Notes under the pieces: generated by a model
Databases searched by the model: none
What the model was told of the DNA's origin: nothing
Seen by the model: only the letters and a program-made list of their open reading frames with translations
In this document: in pieces, positions 38,391-46,422 of the stretch
Position numbering within the stretch: the stretch's first letter is position 1
How the letters are laid out: every line of letters starts with the position of its first letter
Source of the DNA: Eubacterium plexicaudatum ASF492
GTDB lineage: Bacteria; Bacillota; Clostridia; Lachnospirales; Lachnospiraceae
NCBI RefSeq assembly: GCF_000364225.2
Contig: NZ_AQFT02000001.1
Location: 3,057,501-3,121,500 of the forward strand
Direction: 5' to 3'
DNA: 64,000 nt
Position numbers and translations under genes: made by a program

Positions 38391-39092
38391 TCATACAATC
38401 TTCAGCTTCATGCTTAACAATATATGTATCGTAATCAATTTCCTCTTTCAATGCCACATATTTATCATATATAAGAGAAAACAAATTCTTTTTCCTATCA
38501 CAAATCTGTTTCAAATCATTTTTATCAATTACGATAATATATTTACTTTCATGTAACGCTATCTTTTTATTAATCCTTTTGAATCATTCCATTTAGTTCT
38601 GCCAGATACTCCATCCCATGATACCATTATTCCAAAATTTGTATTTGTAACAGACATCAATGAACAAAATTTACCAACAAACGTTACACTTACTGGACCA
38701 TCATAATTTTTGCATTCAACTAAAAATGATTCTCCAAAACAAGAAAACGCATTATTTATTCCAGAAAGTCTCGCATTCTCTGTCCATCTTATTAACAAAT
38801 CAATTTCATTCGTACTTGTTCTGCAATTTCTATAAACATCAAAAAGATTTTCTACGCTCTTCTCAAACAGAATTGATGTCATTTCTTCGAGTTTTTGACC
38901 TTTCTGCCCTCTCGTTAATTCACCTTTCTTAATGTCATTATATAAAACCTTGCATCTTTCATTGTCCTCGTTGGAAACCATCAATAAGCTGGAATTATAT
39001 CTACTTGAGGCCATCATCAATTCAGTCAATGTGTACCCTGACTGATGTAATAATTGTTCTGCGTATCTAAACTTCTTTTCCTCTAAATCCAA
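38391..39092 (-). pseudogene. restriction-endonuclease-like protein, frameshifted near the 3' end
   Basis: The frame from TTG 39092 has a PD-(D/E)xK-type centre: TNEIDLLIRWTENARL, FLVECKNYDGPVSVTFVGKF and FGIMVSWDGVSGR (E...D, then ECK), as in Mrr-like nucleases. It stops after GLIKR at 38559, but restoring one A in a five-A run gives KKIALHESKYIIVIDKND and a full C-terminus ending EAEDCMI at 38391. So it is a 230-residue nuclease with one indel, possibly a sequencing error. TTG follows the stop of the upstream zinc-ribbon gene directly. Third gene of an unknown cassette. Confidence 0.65.
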
Positions 39093-39455
39093 CTATAACA
39101 CCTTGTATATAATAATAGCATGCTGTAGCGGATTATCGATTTCAGTATCGCAATGTACACAGTTTACAAATTCTGGAATCTCTAAAGCTGTTTTATATAT
39201 GTTACCTGTAAAACGTTGACATATTGGACAATATACATTCAAATACTGCTCTACAATATTCTCATCCACACACATCTCTAAAATACCATAGATATCCTTT
39301 ATTTCTATTCCAAGTTTTCTATGAATTGCATCTGGATAAATCCAATCATTAGAATGATATTGCTTCATAAAGTCCAAGAATGAATCCAAATCAATATTAA
39401 ATTTCTTCTCCTTTAACAAAGGAGCCACTGTTTGAAAGATATTCGATTGCATCAT
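39093..39455 (-). CDS. zinc-ribbon protein of unknown cassette
   Basis: 120 residues, not recognised. Helical N-terminal half (LDSFLDFMKQYHSNDWIYPD, DIYGILEMCVDENIVEQYL) then two CxxC pairs, CPICQRF and CVHCDTE, which likely bind zinc. The start lies inside the upstream gene (59-base overlap) and the stop directly meets the start of the nuclease gene, so the three genes are one translationally coupled unit. Confidence 0.65.
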   Translation of the reverse strand: MMQSNIFQTVAPLLKEKKFNIDLDSFLDFMKQYHSNDWIYPDAIHRKLGIEIKDIYGILEMCVDENIVEQYLNVYCPICQRFTGNIYKTALEIPEFVNCVHCDTEIDNPLQHAIIIYKVL

Positions 39456-40515
39456 TCATTCGCCCCATTCCTAAATCATTACATTTTCCTGTAATATGTT
39501 GTAACAAAGTAATTTTCCCATTAAAATAATCAAAGGTAATCTTAACAATATAACTCTTTGTTTCTACCGGCTTAATCCATTTAACATAAATATACGGATA
39601 GCTTGCGGTAGCTTCCTTCTCATTAAGATACTGTAATAATAATTGCCTTATTTCATCCGCCTCTGCAAATAATTCTTCATTTTCATCAATGAGTTCCCGA
39701 ATTTCGCCCAAAAAAGGCAACATATAATCACCATTTTCAGATGCTGTCAATTCAGCCGAACCCCCAGCTTTCATTTCCATCATCTGCTTATACATTCTTA
39801 CTTCTGTATTTTGAATATCGTTAATAATTTTAATAGTATCCATATGCTCACAGCGGAACAATTTCATACCAAAATTATCTTTAATCCAATCAGTACAATA
39901 AAATACTATTTTTGAATACGCATCTCTATCAATTTGTTCATTATAACTATAACGCATAGAATCATATCTTACTTCTAATATATTTATCGACGGATTAATA
40001 TATATCACGATAGGATATCTGTAATCAATCTGTTCAAATGTATCAGACTGCTGATACGCTTTCTGTAAAACAAACTTAATAAAGTATATACCATCTTCTA
40101 CATATGCAATCGGAGCCGATTCATTTAAATTCCTATCAATAACATATTCTGGCTGATATATTTCATTCTTAAAGACTGCAATCTGCATTTCTTTCAACAC
40201 TTCATCTATGGATTTTTCGCCAGCCTCATAAAAGAATGGCACTGAATACTTATACAATTTCTTGTATTCAAGCGCTTCATAAAAGCTAATAAAAGACTTC
40301 ATGGTTGTAGTCTTTGAAATAATACCCTTAAAATCTTTCTTAGATTCAAAAAATAATGTATCTTCTTTATCACTTATTTTACGCTGTTCTTCAAAAGTAA
40401 TTCTATTCTCAGCTTCTAACTGCTTACAAATAAAATGCTGAAAATTATTTGAACCACACAAAATAGTATTTTTATAAAATCCTAAAAAAGTCACCTCGTC
40501 CATAGGAGTACGCAT
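39397..40515 (-). CDS. hypothetical protein, first gene of unknown cassette
   Basis: About 372 residues, no recognised domain. Start ATG 40515, with GGGTGA upstream. Features: a central segment YRYPIVIYINPSINILEVRY (beta-rich), EMKAGGSAELTASENGD and an aromatic C-terminal part (ASYPYIYVKWIKPVETKSY). No signal peptide, no membrane segment, no NTPase motif. It probably acts with the zinc-ribbon and nuclease proteins, for example as a sensor or DNA-contacting subunit, but this is inference from the coupled gene order only. Confidence 0.6.
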   Translation of the reverse strand: MRTPMDEVTFLGFYKNTILCGSNNFQHFICKQLEAENRITFEEQRKISDKEDTLFFESKKDFKGIISKTTTMKSFISFYEALEYKKLYKYSVPFFYEAGEKSIDEVLKEMQIAVFKNEIYQPEYVIDRNLNESAPIAYVEDGIYFIKFVLQKAYQQSDTFEQIDYRYPIVIYINPSINILEVRYDSMRYSYNEQIDRDAYSKIVFYCTDWIKDNFGMKLFRCEHMDTIKIINDIQNTEVRMYKQMMEMKAGGSAELTASENGDYMLPFLGEIRELIDENEELFAEADEIRQLLLQYLNEKEATASYPYIYVKWIKPVETKSYIVKITFDYFNGKITLLQHITGKCNDLGMGRMNDAIEYLSNSGSFVKGEEI

Positions 40516-40611
40516 AATTTCACCCGCTTTCAATAGATATACATACTATATCATATTTTACTATAATTTTTCTCTTTTTCCACTTGTTTCTTGACTTTTT
40601 ATTCGTCCTTT

Positions 40612-40740
40612 TTATTCGTAAGTAGCATGAAAAGCAACCACAGTCAACTTGATAGTTTTTCCATCTGCCACAGTTGTTGCAAAATTTGCAACAACTGATT
40701 CTCTTACCAGTTTTCTATCAGAAAAGATGTTTGTATATAT
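40612..40740 (-). pseudogene. RhuM-like relic
   Basis: In a gene-free stretch (40534-40800) one frame reads FSDRKLVRESVVANFATTVADGK and soon stops. This matches the N-terminal EFATTSQHGAMEGKT-like region of RhuM proteins (compare 2452-3456). Nothing else of RhuM remains. The remaining bases are AT-rich and without supported genes. Confidence 0.4.
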
Positions 40741-40744
40741 CTTG

Positions 40745-40768
40745 AAAGTGCAACGCCCGTTGCACTTT
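40745..40768. terminator. perfect 10-bp hairpin
   Basis: AAAGTGCAAC-GCCC-GTTGCACTTT, followed by a T on the plus strand and by A/T-rich bases on the other. It could terminate transcription of the cassette upstream or downstream, but only short T-runs follow. Confidence 0.4.
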
Positions 40769-40800
40769 TACTATCCAATCACTATGTGACCTATTTCCCA

Positions 40801-41115
40801 TCAAATCATCCGAAAATGCTCCAACGCTTCCCTTATAGCCGCTTCTTTCTCTGGCGGACATTTCGACTGTTTGAAATTTTCCGATTTTGGCAGGTTATAA
40901 TTTGCCCTCTCAATAATTCCATATTTCTGCTTTATCTGTGCAATATAGAGATTACTTACCTTTAATCCGCTATGTTTCAATACATAATCCTTAATTTCTT
41001 CATAAGTGGCTTTGCTCTCCGCCGCCGTCAAATCAAATTCATCCATCTCTAATTCCACATTAATATGCTTCAACTTATTTGATTTAAGTTTTGAAAGCAA
41101 CACGATACTTTCCAC
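40801..41115 (-). pseudogene. displaced C-terminal tail of RlmD-type methyltransferase at prophage end
   Basis: Frame HVESIVLLSKLKSNKLKHIN, then AAESKATYEEIKDYVLKHS and GLKVSNLYIAQIKQKYG, ending EHFRMI. As at 1844-2200 this is the RlmD C-terminal extension (different version) without methyltransferase core. Upstream, the frame passes into the 108-bp attachment-like repeat (DRLAIRSFHVES). It would be the 3' part of the target gene pushed away by the prophage. The ORF start at GTG is the V of HVE and need not be used. Confidence 0.55.
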
Positions 41116-41217
41116 ATGGAACGAGCGGATAGCAAGTCTGTCACTAGCCTTTGGTAATTTAAGGAAATGTTTCTATGCCCGTTTTAGTGTTTTGTCCGTT
41201 TGCGGGAATATATCAAT
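41110..41217. repeat. 108-bp dispersed repeat, copy 2 (proposed prophage left attachment site)
   Basis: Same 108 bp as 19403-19510 with a few changes. It lies exactly between the RlmD tail and the stop of the ATPase gene, so it marks the left edge of the prophage that continues to the end of the window. Confidence 0.6.
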
Positions 41218-41225
41218 ATTAAAGA

Positions 41226-42917
41226 TTACAAACTATCTAATAATTCTTTTAGATCTTCTATCAATATTTGATATTTATTATATACATCACTATTGAGTAA
41301 TTTTCTTTTTTCTGTTAGCACCGTTACTTTTGCTCGCCGCTTCATCTCTTTCTCAAAATCTTCATAATCCATTGTAGCCAAAACAACCTGCGGTAAATTA
41401 TCCATTTCAAAAATTAATTTCAAAATATCTTTGCTACTTGTATGACTTGCTTCCTTAGCTCTTGGAGAATCTACAACAAGTGGAAATAATATTGTATTAG
41501 TATGAAAGTATTGCATCGTCTGAAACAAACCTATCATTTGTGCCAATATGATTTTATTCTCTAAAGTACCTTGTGCTTTTATTGGTTTAAGCAATTTTAT
41601 ATTTCCTTCATATGCAGAATTCCACGCATCCAATTTAATAATGTTGAGACGAACATTTTCAATATAATTTTCCTCAACCTCTTTTTTATTAGGCAGCTTT
41701 CTAAGCTCTTTATCTATATCCTTAATTTCCTTTCCATGTTTTTCCTGTTCATAAACGTTTCCTCCAAGTTGTTCTGTAAAATGCTTAACAGAATCTTGCA
41801 AGCCTCTCTGCCGCAGATACACTTCATATGAATCTTGCTTTTCATCGTATGCTTGTTCTTGCTGCTTGAGTTCGTCCATCAAGCCAACATAATTTTCTTT
41901 ATACTTTTCTAACTCTGAAGCTATCGAAGATATTATTTGTTCAATCTGTTTATACATATAATCTTCGTTTTGAAGATTATAATTTGAACGAACAATGCTG
42001 TATATTTCCTCATCAAAAGAATATCCACATTTGGGACATGTGCGAATATTTTCTCGATCTTCAAGTATGTTGACACCATCTTTAATTTTTCTGTATTCTT
42101 GTATAACTTCTAATTGATGTTCATGCTGATATAAAGCAGTTTCCAAACTTTGAATTTTATTTCGGGTTTCTCCGATTCTGCTTACCAAAAATGCAATCCT
42201 TTCTTTAGGAATCATCAAATTTCTTTCTAATTCTTCTATAGAGTCAGCAGGAACCAAATTCTGTATTTCTGCATATAACGAGTCTATAGTAATTCTAATT
42301 TTCTCTTCTTCTGCTTTTAATTGCTCAATCTTATCTTTTAAAGCATCTTTTTGGGCCATTAATTCCACAGTTGAACGTGTATATATTCCTAAATGATAAT
42401 AAAGAGACTTAATCCGGTCAGGCTTTTTATATTGATCAATATTGGAAAAACTCTCATATAAACCACTCCAGCCTCTGTCTTGATCAATGTAGTACGGCAT
42501 AAAAGTAAATGCCGGCGGCGCTAATTCAATTTTATTAGTTTTTTTATTCGCCATATACACAGAAAAAGAAAATATTTTTTCATATTCTTTAGCTAAATCC
42601 CGAGATACACTTTTTGTTGTCAAAATAAGTTCTGTCCCTCTAAAAAGAGCAAATGCTTTTTGCCATCTTGCCACTCTGAATTTTATTTCATCAATGTAAA
42701 ATTCGACTACATAAAGCTTAGTGTTTTTATTCCATACATTATCAAAATCTACTTCTGCACCCATAGTGTAATATAACGATTTCAAAAGAGAGGATTTACC
42801 TACATGATTATCTTGACTTGTTACAACATTAAACCCTTTTTCAAATCCATGAAAATGTGCTGTTTTTTCTACGATATCTGCAATTAATATATTATCAAAA
42901 TACATCTCCCTCATCAT
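41226..42917 (-). CDS. Rad50-like ATPase (ABC-3C/DUF2326-like)
   Basis: 563 residues of the SMC/Rad50 type. Walker A VTSQDNHVGKSSLLKSLYY is near the N-terminus; then coiled coil from about 190 to 470, interrupted by a zinc hook CPKCGYSF. The Walker B FPLVVDSPR is near residue 490. Small Rad50-like ATPases next to a short middle protein and a nuclease define the ABC-three-component conflict systems. The start overlaps the middle gene by ATGA. Intact. Proposed to sense or process phage DNA and license the DUF4297 nuclease. Confidence 0.75.
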   Translation of the reverse strand: MMREMYFDNILIADIVEKTAHFHGFEKGFNVVTSQDNHVGKSSLLKSLYYTMGAEVDFDNVWNKNTKLYVVEFYIDEIKFRVARWQKAFALFRGTELILTTKSVSRDLAKEYEKIFSFSVYMANKKTNKIELAPPAFTFMPYYIDQDRGWSGLYESFSNIDQYKKPDRIKSLYYHLGIYTRSTVELMAQKDALKDKIEQLKAEEEKIRITIDSLYAEIQNLVPADSIEELERNLMIPKERIAFLVSRIGETRNKIQSLETALYQHEHQLEVIQEYRKIKDGVNILEDRENIRTCPKCGYSFDEEIYSIVRSNYNLQNEDYMYKQIEQIISSIASELEKYKENYVGLMDELKQQEQAYDEKQDSYEVYLRQRGLQDSVKHFTEQLGGNVYEQEKHGKEIKDIDKELRKLPNKKEVEENYIENVRLNIIKLDAWNSAYEGNIKLLKPIKAQGTLENKIILAQMIGLFQTMQYFHTNTILFPLVVDSPRAKEASHTSSKDILKLIFEMDNLPQVVLATMDYEDFEKEMKRRAKVTVLTEKRKLLNSDVYNKYQILIEDLKELLDSL

Positions 42918-43237
42918 AATCTCCTCATTTCACTGATTGTAATGCTCGTTATCAATATTGATATGTATGTTTTATTATATATAAGTTCAATGTCAGGGTG
43001 AATAGAATATAGTTTCTTACATAATTCGTCCGAATATTGTTTAAATGACTTGGCTGTATCTCTCTTATTCTCTTTCACCATAGTTCTAACTTTTGTAAAT
43101 AAGCTTGTGAATGTTTCCGATTTTGTCTGTGCATCTGACAATATCAACGTATATTCGTATGATGCTTTATACTTATCATCCTCTTGAAAACTAAGTACTT
43201 TTGATATTTCTTCAAAAGGAGGAATTGAAATCAGCAT
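42914..43237 (-). CDS. small middle component of ABC-3C-like module
   Basis: 107 residues, no recognised fold; mostly helical, e.g. TFTSLFTKVRTMVKENKRD, with a C-terminal segment of Ile/Thr/Ser (TYISILITSITISEMRRL). Overlaps both neighbours by a few bases, so it is translated with them. Size and position fit the middle component of ABC-three-component systems, which links ATPase and effector. Confidence 0.6.
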   Translation of the reverse strand: MLISIPPFEEISKVLSFQEDDKYKASYEYTLILSDAQTKSETFTSLFTKVRTMVKENKRDTAKSFKQYSDELCKKLYSIHPDIELIYNKTYISILITSITISEMRRL

Positions 43238-44019
43238 TGCTTCTTCAATAACTCGTTCAAAATCTCTCTTGGATATTCCTTTTTATTTCTGACCTCCGAA
43301 AACGATGCTGCATCATTTAACAGCTCATATTGCTGCCGTCTGGTCAAGATATCCATCATTGCACCAAAAATAGCTTTAACCGAATCCATGGTGATTCTTG
43401 GATATTTGCTGTGTAAAAAATCACCCATTTCCTGCTCTACAATTTCTCTGTGGCTTGGTATCGATAGAGTTGTCCTCATATGAAAAAATTTAGTCAAATC
43501 TACACTATTTACATCTATTCCTTTTTTCTTGGCGATATCTTCTTTAATCTTACTGATTGTTACTGAATTAAATTCCATGAAAGATGTCTTTTCAGATGTA
43601 AAAATCTTCCTTTCCGTACTATTCTTTCCACTATCCTTTTTTGTGGTAACAGAAACTACTAATGGGCAATTAGTTATTAGTCCCAACTCTTTAACCAGCC
43701 AATCTGTATTTTCTAACTGAGCATACATTTTAACCAGCCAATCTTTTGTTATTGCTGTATTAATACTAATAGACTCTTCATTTGTTTTCATCTGAAAGTA
43801 GCTTACCGTTTCAGGATTCTGTTCTTTATCAAATATAGTAATATCGTCATAATAATCCAATACAAACAAATAATCTAAATTGTCAAAGATTTCTATAGCC
43901 ATGTGTAACGTCTGGCTTACTTGCATTTCAAAACGATTGTAGGACATACTACCAGAACCTGTGTCTACTTCTATTTCTCTAAATTTTGTTTTTTTGTCCT
44001 TTGCTTGTTTATCCAACAT
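43231..44019 (-). CDS. DUF4297-type nuclease (Cap4-like effector)
   Basis: 262 residues. The N-terminal part carries YLFVLDYYDDITIFD and later VSYFQMKT, the D...QxK core of DUF4297/Cap4 nucleases. This domain cuts double-stranded DNA in CBASS and related defence systems. First structural gene of the module; ATG 44019 with GAGAGGAAACGAT upstream. A TATAAT-like box lies at about 44053 before it. It is followed by the middle component with a 7-base overlap. Intact. Confidence 0.7.
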   Translation of the reverse strand: MLDKQAKDKKTKFREIEVDTGSGSMSYNRFEMQVSQTLHMAIEIFDNLDYLFVLDYYDDITIFDKEQNPETVSYFQMKTNEESISINTAITKDWLVKMYAQLENTDWLVKELGLITNCPLVVSVTTKKDSGKNSTERKIFTSEKTSFMEFNSVTISKIKEDIAKKKGIDVNSVDLTKFFHMRTTLSIPSHREIVEQEMGDFLHSKYPRITMDSVKAIFGAMMDILTRRQQYELLNDAASFSEVRNKKEYPREILNELLKKQC

Positions 44020-44069
44020 ATCGTTTCCTCTCTGACCAAAATATTTTTAAGTATTATACCTATCTCAAT

Positions 44070-44297
44070 TTATACGGATTTGAAACCATTTATTTTTTGT
44101 CCATTCGGCAACACAAATGCCTGCTCAAATTTCACATTTAAAGCCTTTGCAATCTCCATCATTTCCTCAAACGAAACCGTCCCACGCTTCAGCTTCTTAT
44201 TAAAATTCTGTGGTGACTGCCCAATGCGTCTTGCGAGTTCCGCTAGGCTTATATTCTTCTTTTCACATAACTCCCTTATCATATCCGATGTAGTCAT
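44070..44297 (-). CDS. XRE-family HTH regulator, copy 2
   Basis: 75 residues, HTH SLAELARRIGQSPQNFNKKL. Near-identical to 21962-22186 apart from the last dozen residues. Own promoter at 44323-44351. It lies between the recombinase terminator and the ABC-3C-like module and likely controls that module. Confidence 0.85.
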   Translation of the reverse strand: MTTSDMIRELCEKKNISLAELARRIGQSPQNFNKKLKRGTVSFEEMMEIAKALNVKFEQAFVLPNGQKINGFKSV

Positions 44298-44322
44298 GGT
44301 ACACCTCCGCTAATATACTACC

Positions 44323-44351
44323 ATTATAAACCTTTTGGTTGACATTTTCAA
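44323..44351 (-). promoter_or_regulatory. promoter of XRE regulator, copy 2
   Basis: TTGAAA and TATAAT with a 17-base spacer on the minus strand, same as at 22212-22240. Confidence 0.75.
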
Positions 44352-44381
44352 TACATCCATGTGAAAATTAACTGAAAATTC

Positions 44382-44420
44382 AAAAAGCACCCTATGAGCA
44401 TATACTGCTACACAGGGTGC
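44382..44420 (-). terminator. terminator of recombinase operon
   Basis: GCACCCT ... AGGGTGC stem followed by TTTTTG on the minus strand, 16 bases behind the recombinase stop. Confidence 0.8.
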
Positions 44421-44435
44421 CGAAACACAGTTTAT

Positions 44436-46004
44436 TTACTTGCTCCTTCGGATATCCACCGAAAGCCCCGATTTCAATTCCACCTCAAACTTATCATCAA
44501 ACACCGTAACCTTAGCAATCAGCCGTCGTACCAGTTGCTCATCGTACTCTTCAATCTCCGTTGTCTGGCTGTTCAGAAACGCTTTCATGTTGAAAATGCT
44601 TTGTTTTACGCCCTCCATTTCAGCCTTGTCAGCCAGTATCTGCTGCTTTTCCTCACGCAGTTTATAAATCTCTTCCACCAAGTCATCATATTGCTCATTT
44701 CTGTTTGCCTTTTGTAAAAGCTGCTTTTGGAGTTCCTCCAGCTTCCCGTCAACATCCTTTGTTGGGGAATTTTCCTGCTTTAAGACTTCTTCGATGTTTT
44801 CCTGCAAAACTCCTATGGCAGTGCTTTTCTGGGAAAGAACGCTGTTGATGGCTTTTATCACCGCTTCCTGCAGCTCTGTTTCTTGGATAGTATCGGCATC
44901 GCAGGCATCGGGTCCGCTCTCAACCCTTGTTACACATCTCCAGACATTGGAACGTTTCCCACGGTTGTTCCAGGCAATCCTGCGGTAAATGTCACCGCAT
45001 TTGGAACAGTACACAATGCTTGAAAGTGCATATTTACTGCTGTAAACCCTTTTCTTACGGTCTTTGCCACTGTGAAGGTTCGCCCTCCGCTGCATTTCCT
45101 CCTGGACCTGCATATACAGGTCGCGGGGGATAATGGCTTCATGGTTGCCTGTAACATAATACTGCGGAACGATCCCATTATTTTTCACCCTTTTCTTGGT
45201 GAGAAAATCCACGGTGTATGTCTTCTGCAGAAGTGCGTCGCCGATATATTTCTCATTCTGGAGGATTTTCTTTAAGGTTTCTGCCCTCCATGTCGGCTTT
45301 CCTGCCGCCGTCAGTATTCCGTCCGATTCCAGGCTTTCACCGATCTGCTTTAAACTCGAACCCTGCAGATATTCACGGTAAATTCTTTTTACAACCTCCG
45401 CCTCGGCAGGCTCAATAATCAGATGCCCGTCCTCATCTTTTGTATAGCCAAGAAAGCGGTTATGGTTGACCTGCACCTGCCCGTTCTGATAACGGTACTG
45501 CAGTCCGAGCTTGACGTTCTGTGAAAGGCTCTGGCTTTCCTGCTGTGCAAGGCTCGCCATAATCGTCAGGAGAACTTCTCCCTTGGTATCCATTGTGTTT
45601 ATGTTTTCTTTCTCAAAAAATACGGGAATGTTTTTCTCTTTCAGCTGACGTATATATTTCAGGCAGTCCAGCGTATTTCTTGCAAAACGGCTGATGGATT
45701 TCGTTACAATCATATCGATGTTTCCTGCCAGGCACTCGTTTATCATTCGGTTGAATTCATTCCTATTTTTGGTATTACAGCCGCTGATTCCATCATCAGC
45801 GAATACGCCGGCAAATTCCCAGTCGGGATTTTTCTTTATAAACGATGTGTAGTGTTCTACCTGTGTTTCATAACTTGTTGCCTGCTCGTCGCTGTCCGTG
45901 CTGACACGGCAGTATGCGGCAACTTTCAGTTTTGGCTTTTCCTCTTCCTGCTCAGTGCTTCCCGTGCGTTTTCGTGCGGGAATGAGCGTAACGCTTTTAT
46001 TCAT
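44436..46004 (-). CDS. large serine recombinase 1 (prophage integrase)
   Basis: 522 residues. Resolvase domain with catalytic Ser in [24 protein letters not shown] and [13 protein letters not shown]; recombinase domain ([19 protein letters not shown]); zinc ribbon ([16 protein letters not shown], then CDADT region); C-terminal coiled coil ([14 protein letters not shown]). Large serine recombinases integrate phage and ICE DNA at short att sites. ATG 46004 overlaps the end of the small gene upstream by 8 bases. Intact. Confidence 0.93.
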   Translation of the reverse strand: MNKSVTLIPARKRTGSTEQEEEKPKLKVAAYCRVSTDSDEQATSYETQVEHYTSFIKKNPDWEFAGVFADDGISGCNTKNRNEFNRMINECLAGNIDMIVTKSISRFARNTLDCLKYIRQLKEKNIPVFFEKENINTMDTKGEVLLTIMASLAQQESQSLSQNVKLGLQYRYQNGQVQVNHNRFLGYTKDEDGHLIIEPAEAEVVKRIYREYLQGSSLKQIGESLESDGILTAAGKPTWRAETLKKILQNEKYIGDALLQKTYTVDFLTKKRVKNNGIVPQYYVTGNHEAIIPRDLYMQVQEEMQRRANLHSGKDRKKRVYSSKYALSSIVYCSKCGDIYRRIAWNNRGKRSNVWRCVTRVESGPDACDADTIQETELQEAVIKAINSVLSQKSTAIGVLQENIEEVLKQENSPTKDVDGKLEELQKQLLQKANRNEQYDDLVEEIYKLREEKQQILADKAEMEGVKQSIFNMKAFLNSQTTEIEEYDEQLVRRLIAKVTVFDDKFEVELKSGLSVDIRRSK

Positions 46005-46422
46005 CTCCGACCTCCTCGGTTTCTATCATGCTGTAGGCATATTCCGCCTGCCTGAACGGATCAGAATATTTCATGGGGATCTTTGGCATAGTAAAGGATA
46101 CCGCTCCTTTAGGCTTCGGCGGCGTATCTAAGTCCTTTATCCTGCCAAGAGAAGCCGCTCTCGATATCCTAATTTCTTCCGCCTTGTTAAAAGTTTCTAT
46201 ATCAATGATGGGCGGATAATATCCGTCTCCGAGATAACGCTTATTTCTGAGCATTCTCCCGACACTTCCATGAAATAGATACAGCCCTGCTTTTTCGGCG
46301 GCGGGCTGAAGCGCCAGACCGGATATATATCCGTCAAACAGCTTTCTGATTCTTTTTGCTTTTTCCTCATCTATATACGCAGCCCCGTCCCTGATTACAT
46401 ATCCGTATGGTGTGTGCGACAT
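45997..46422 (-). CDS. small recombinase-domain protein without catalytic domain
   Basis: 141 residues. It matches the recombinase (PF07508-type) part only: [59 protein letters not shown]. The resolvase domain is absent, so it cannot cut DNA alone. Position between two full recombinases with overlaps on both sides suggests a complex of three proteins. Such triplets are common in Lachnospiraceae prophages. Confidence 0.85.
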   Translation of the reverse strand: MSHTPYGYVIRDGAAYIDEEKAKRIRKLFDGYISGLALQPAAEKAGLYLFHGSVGRMLRNKRYLGDGYYPPIIDIETFNKAEEIRISRAASLGRIKDLDTPPKPKGAVSFTMPKIPMKYSDPFRQAEYAYSMIETEEVGDE

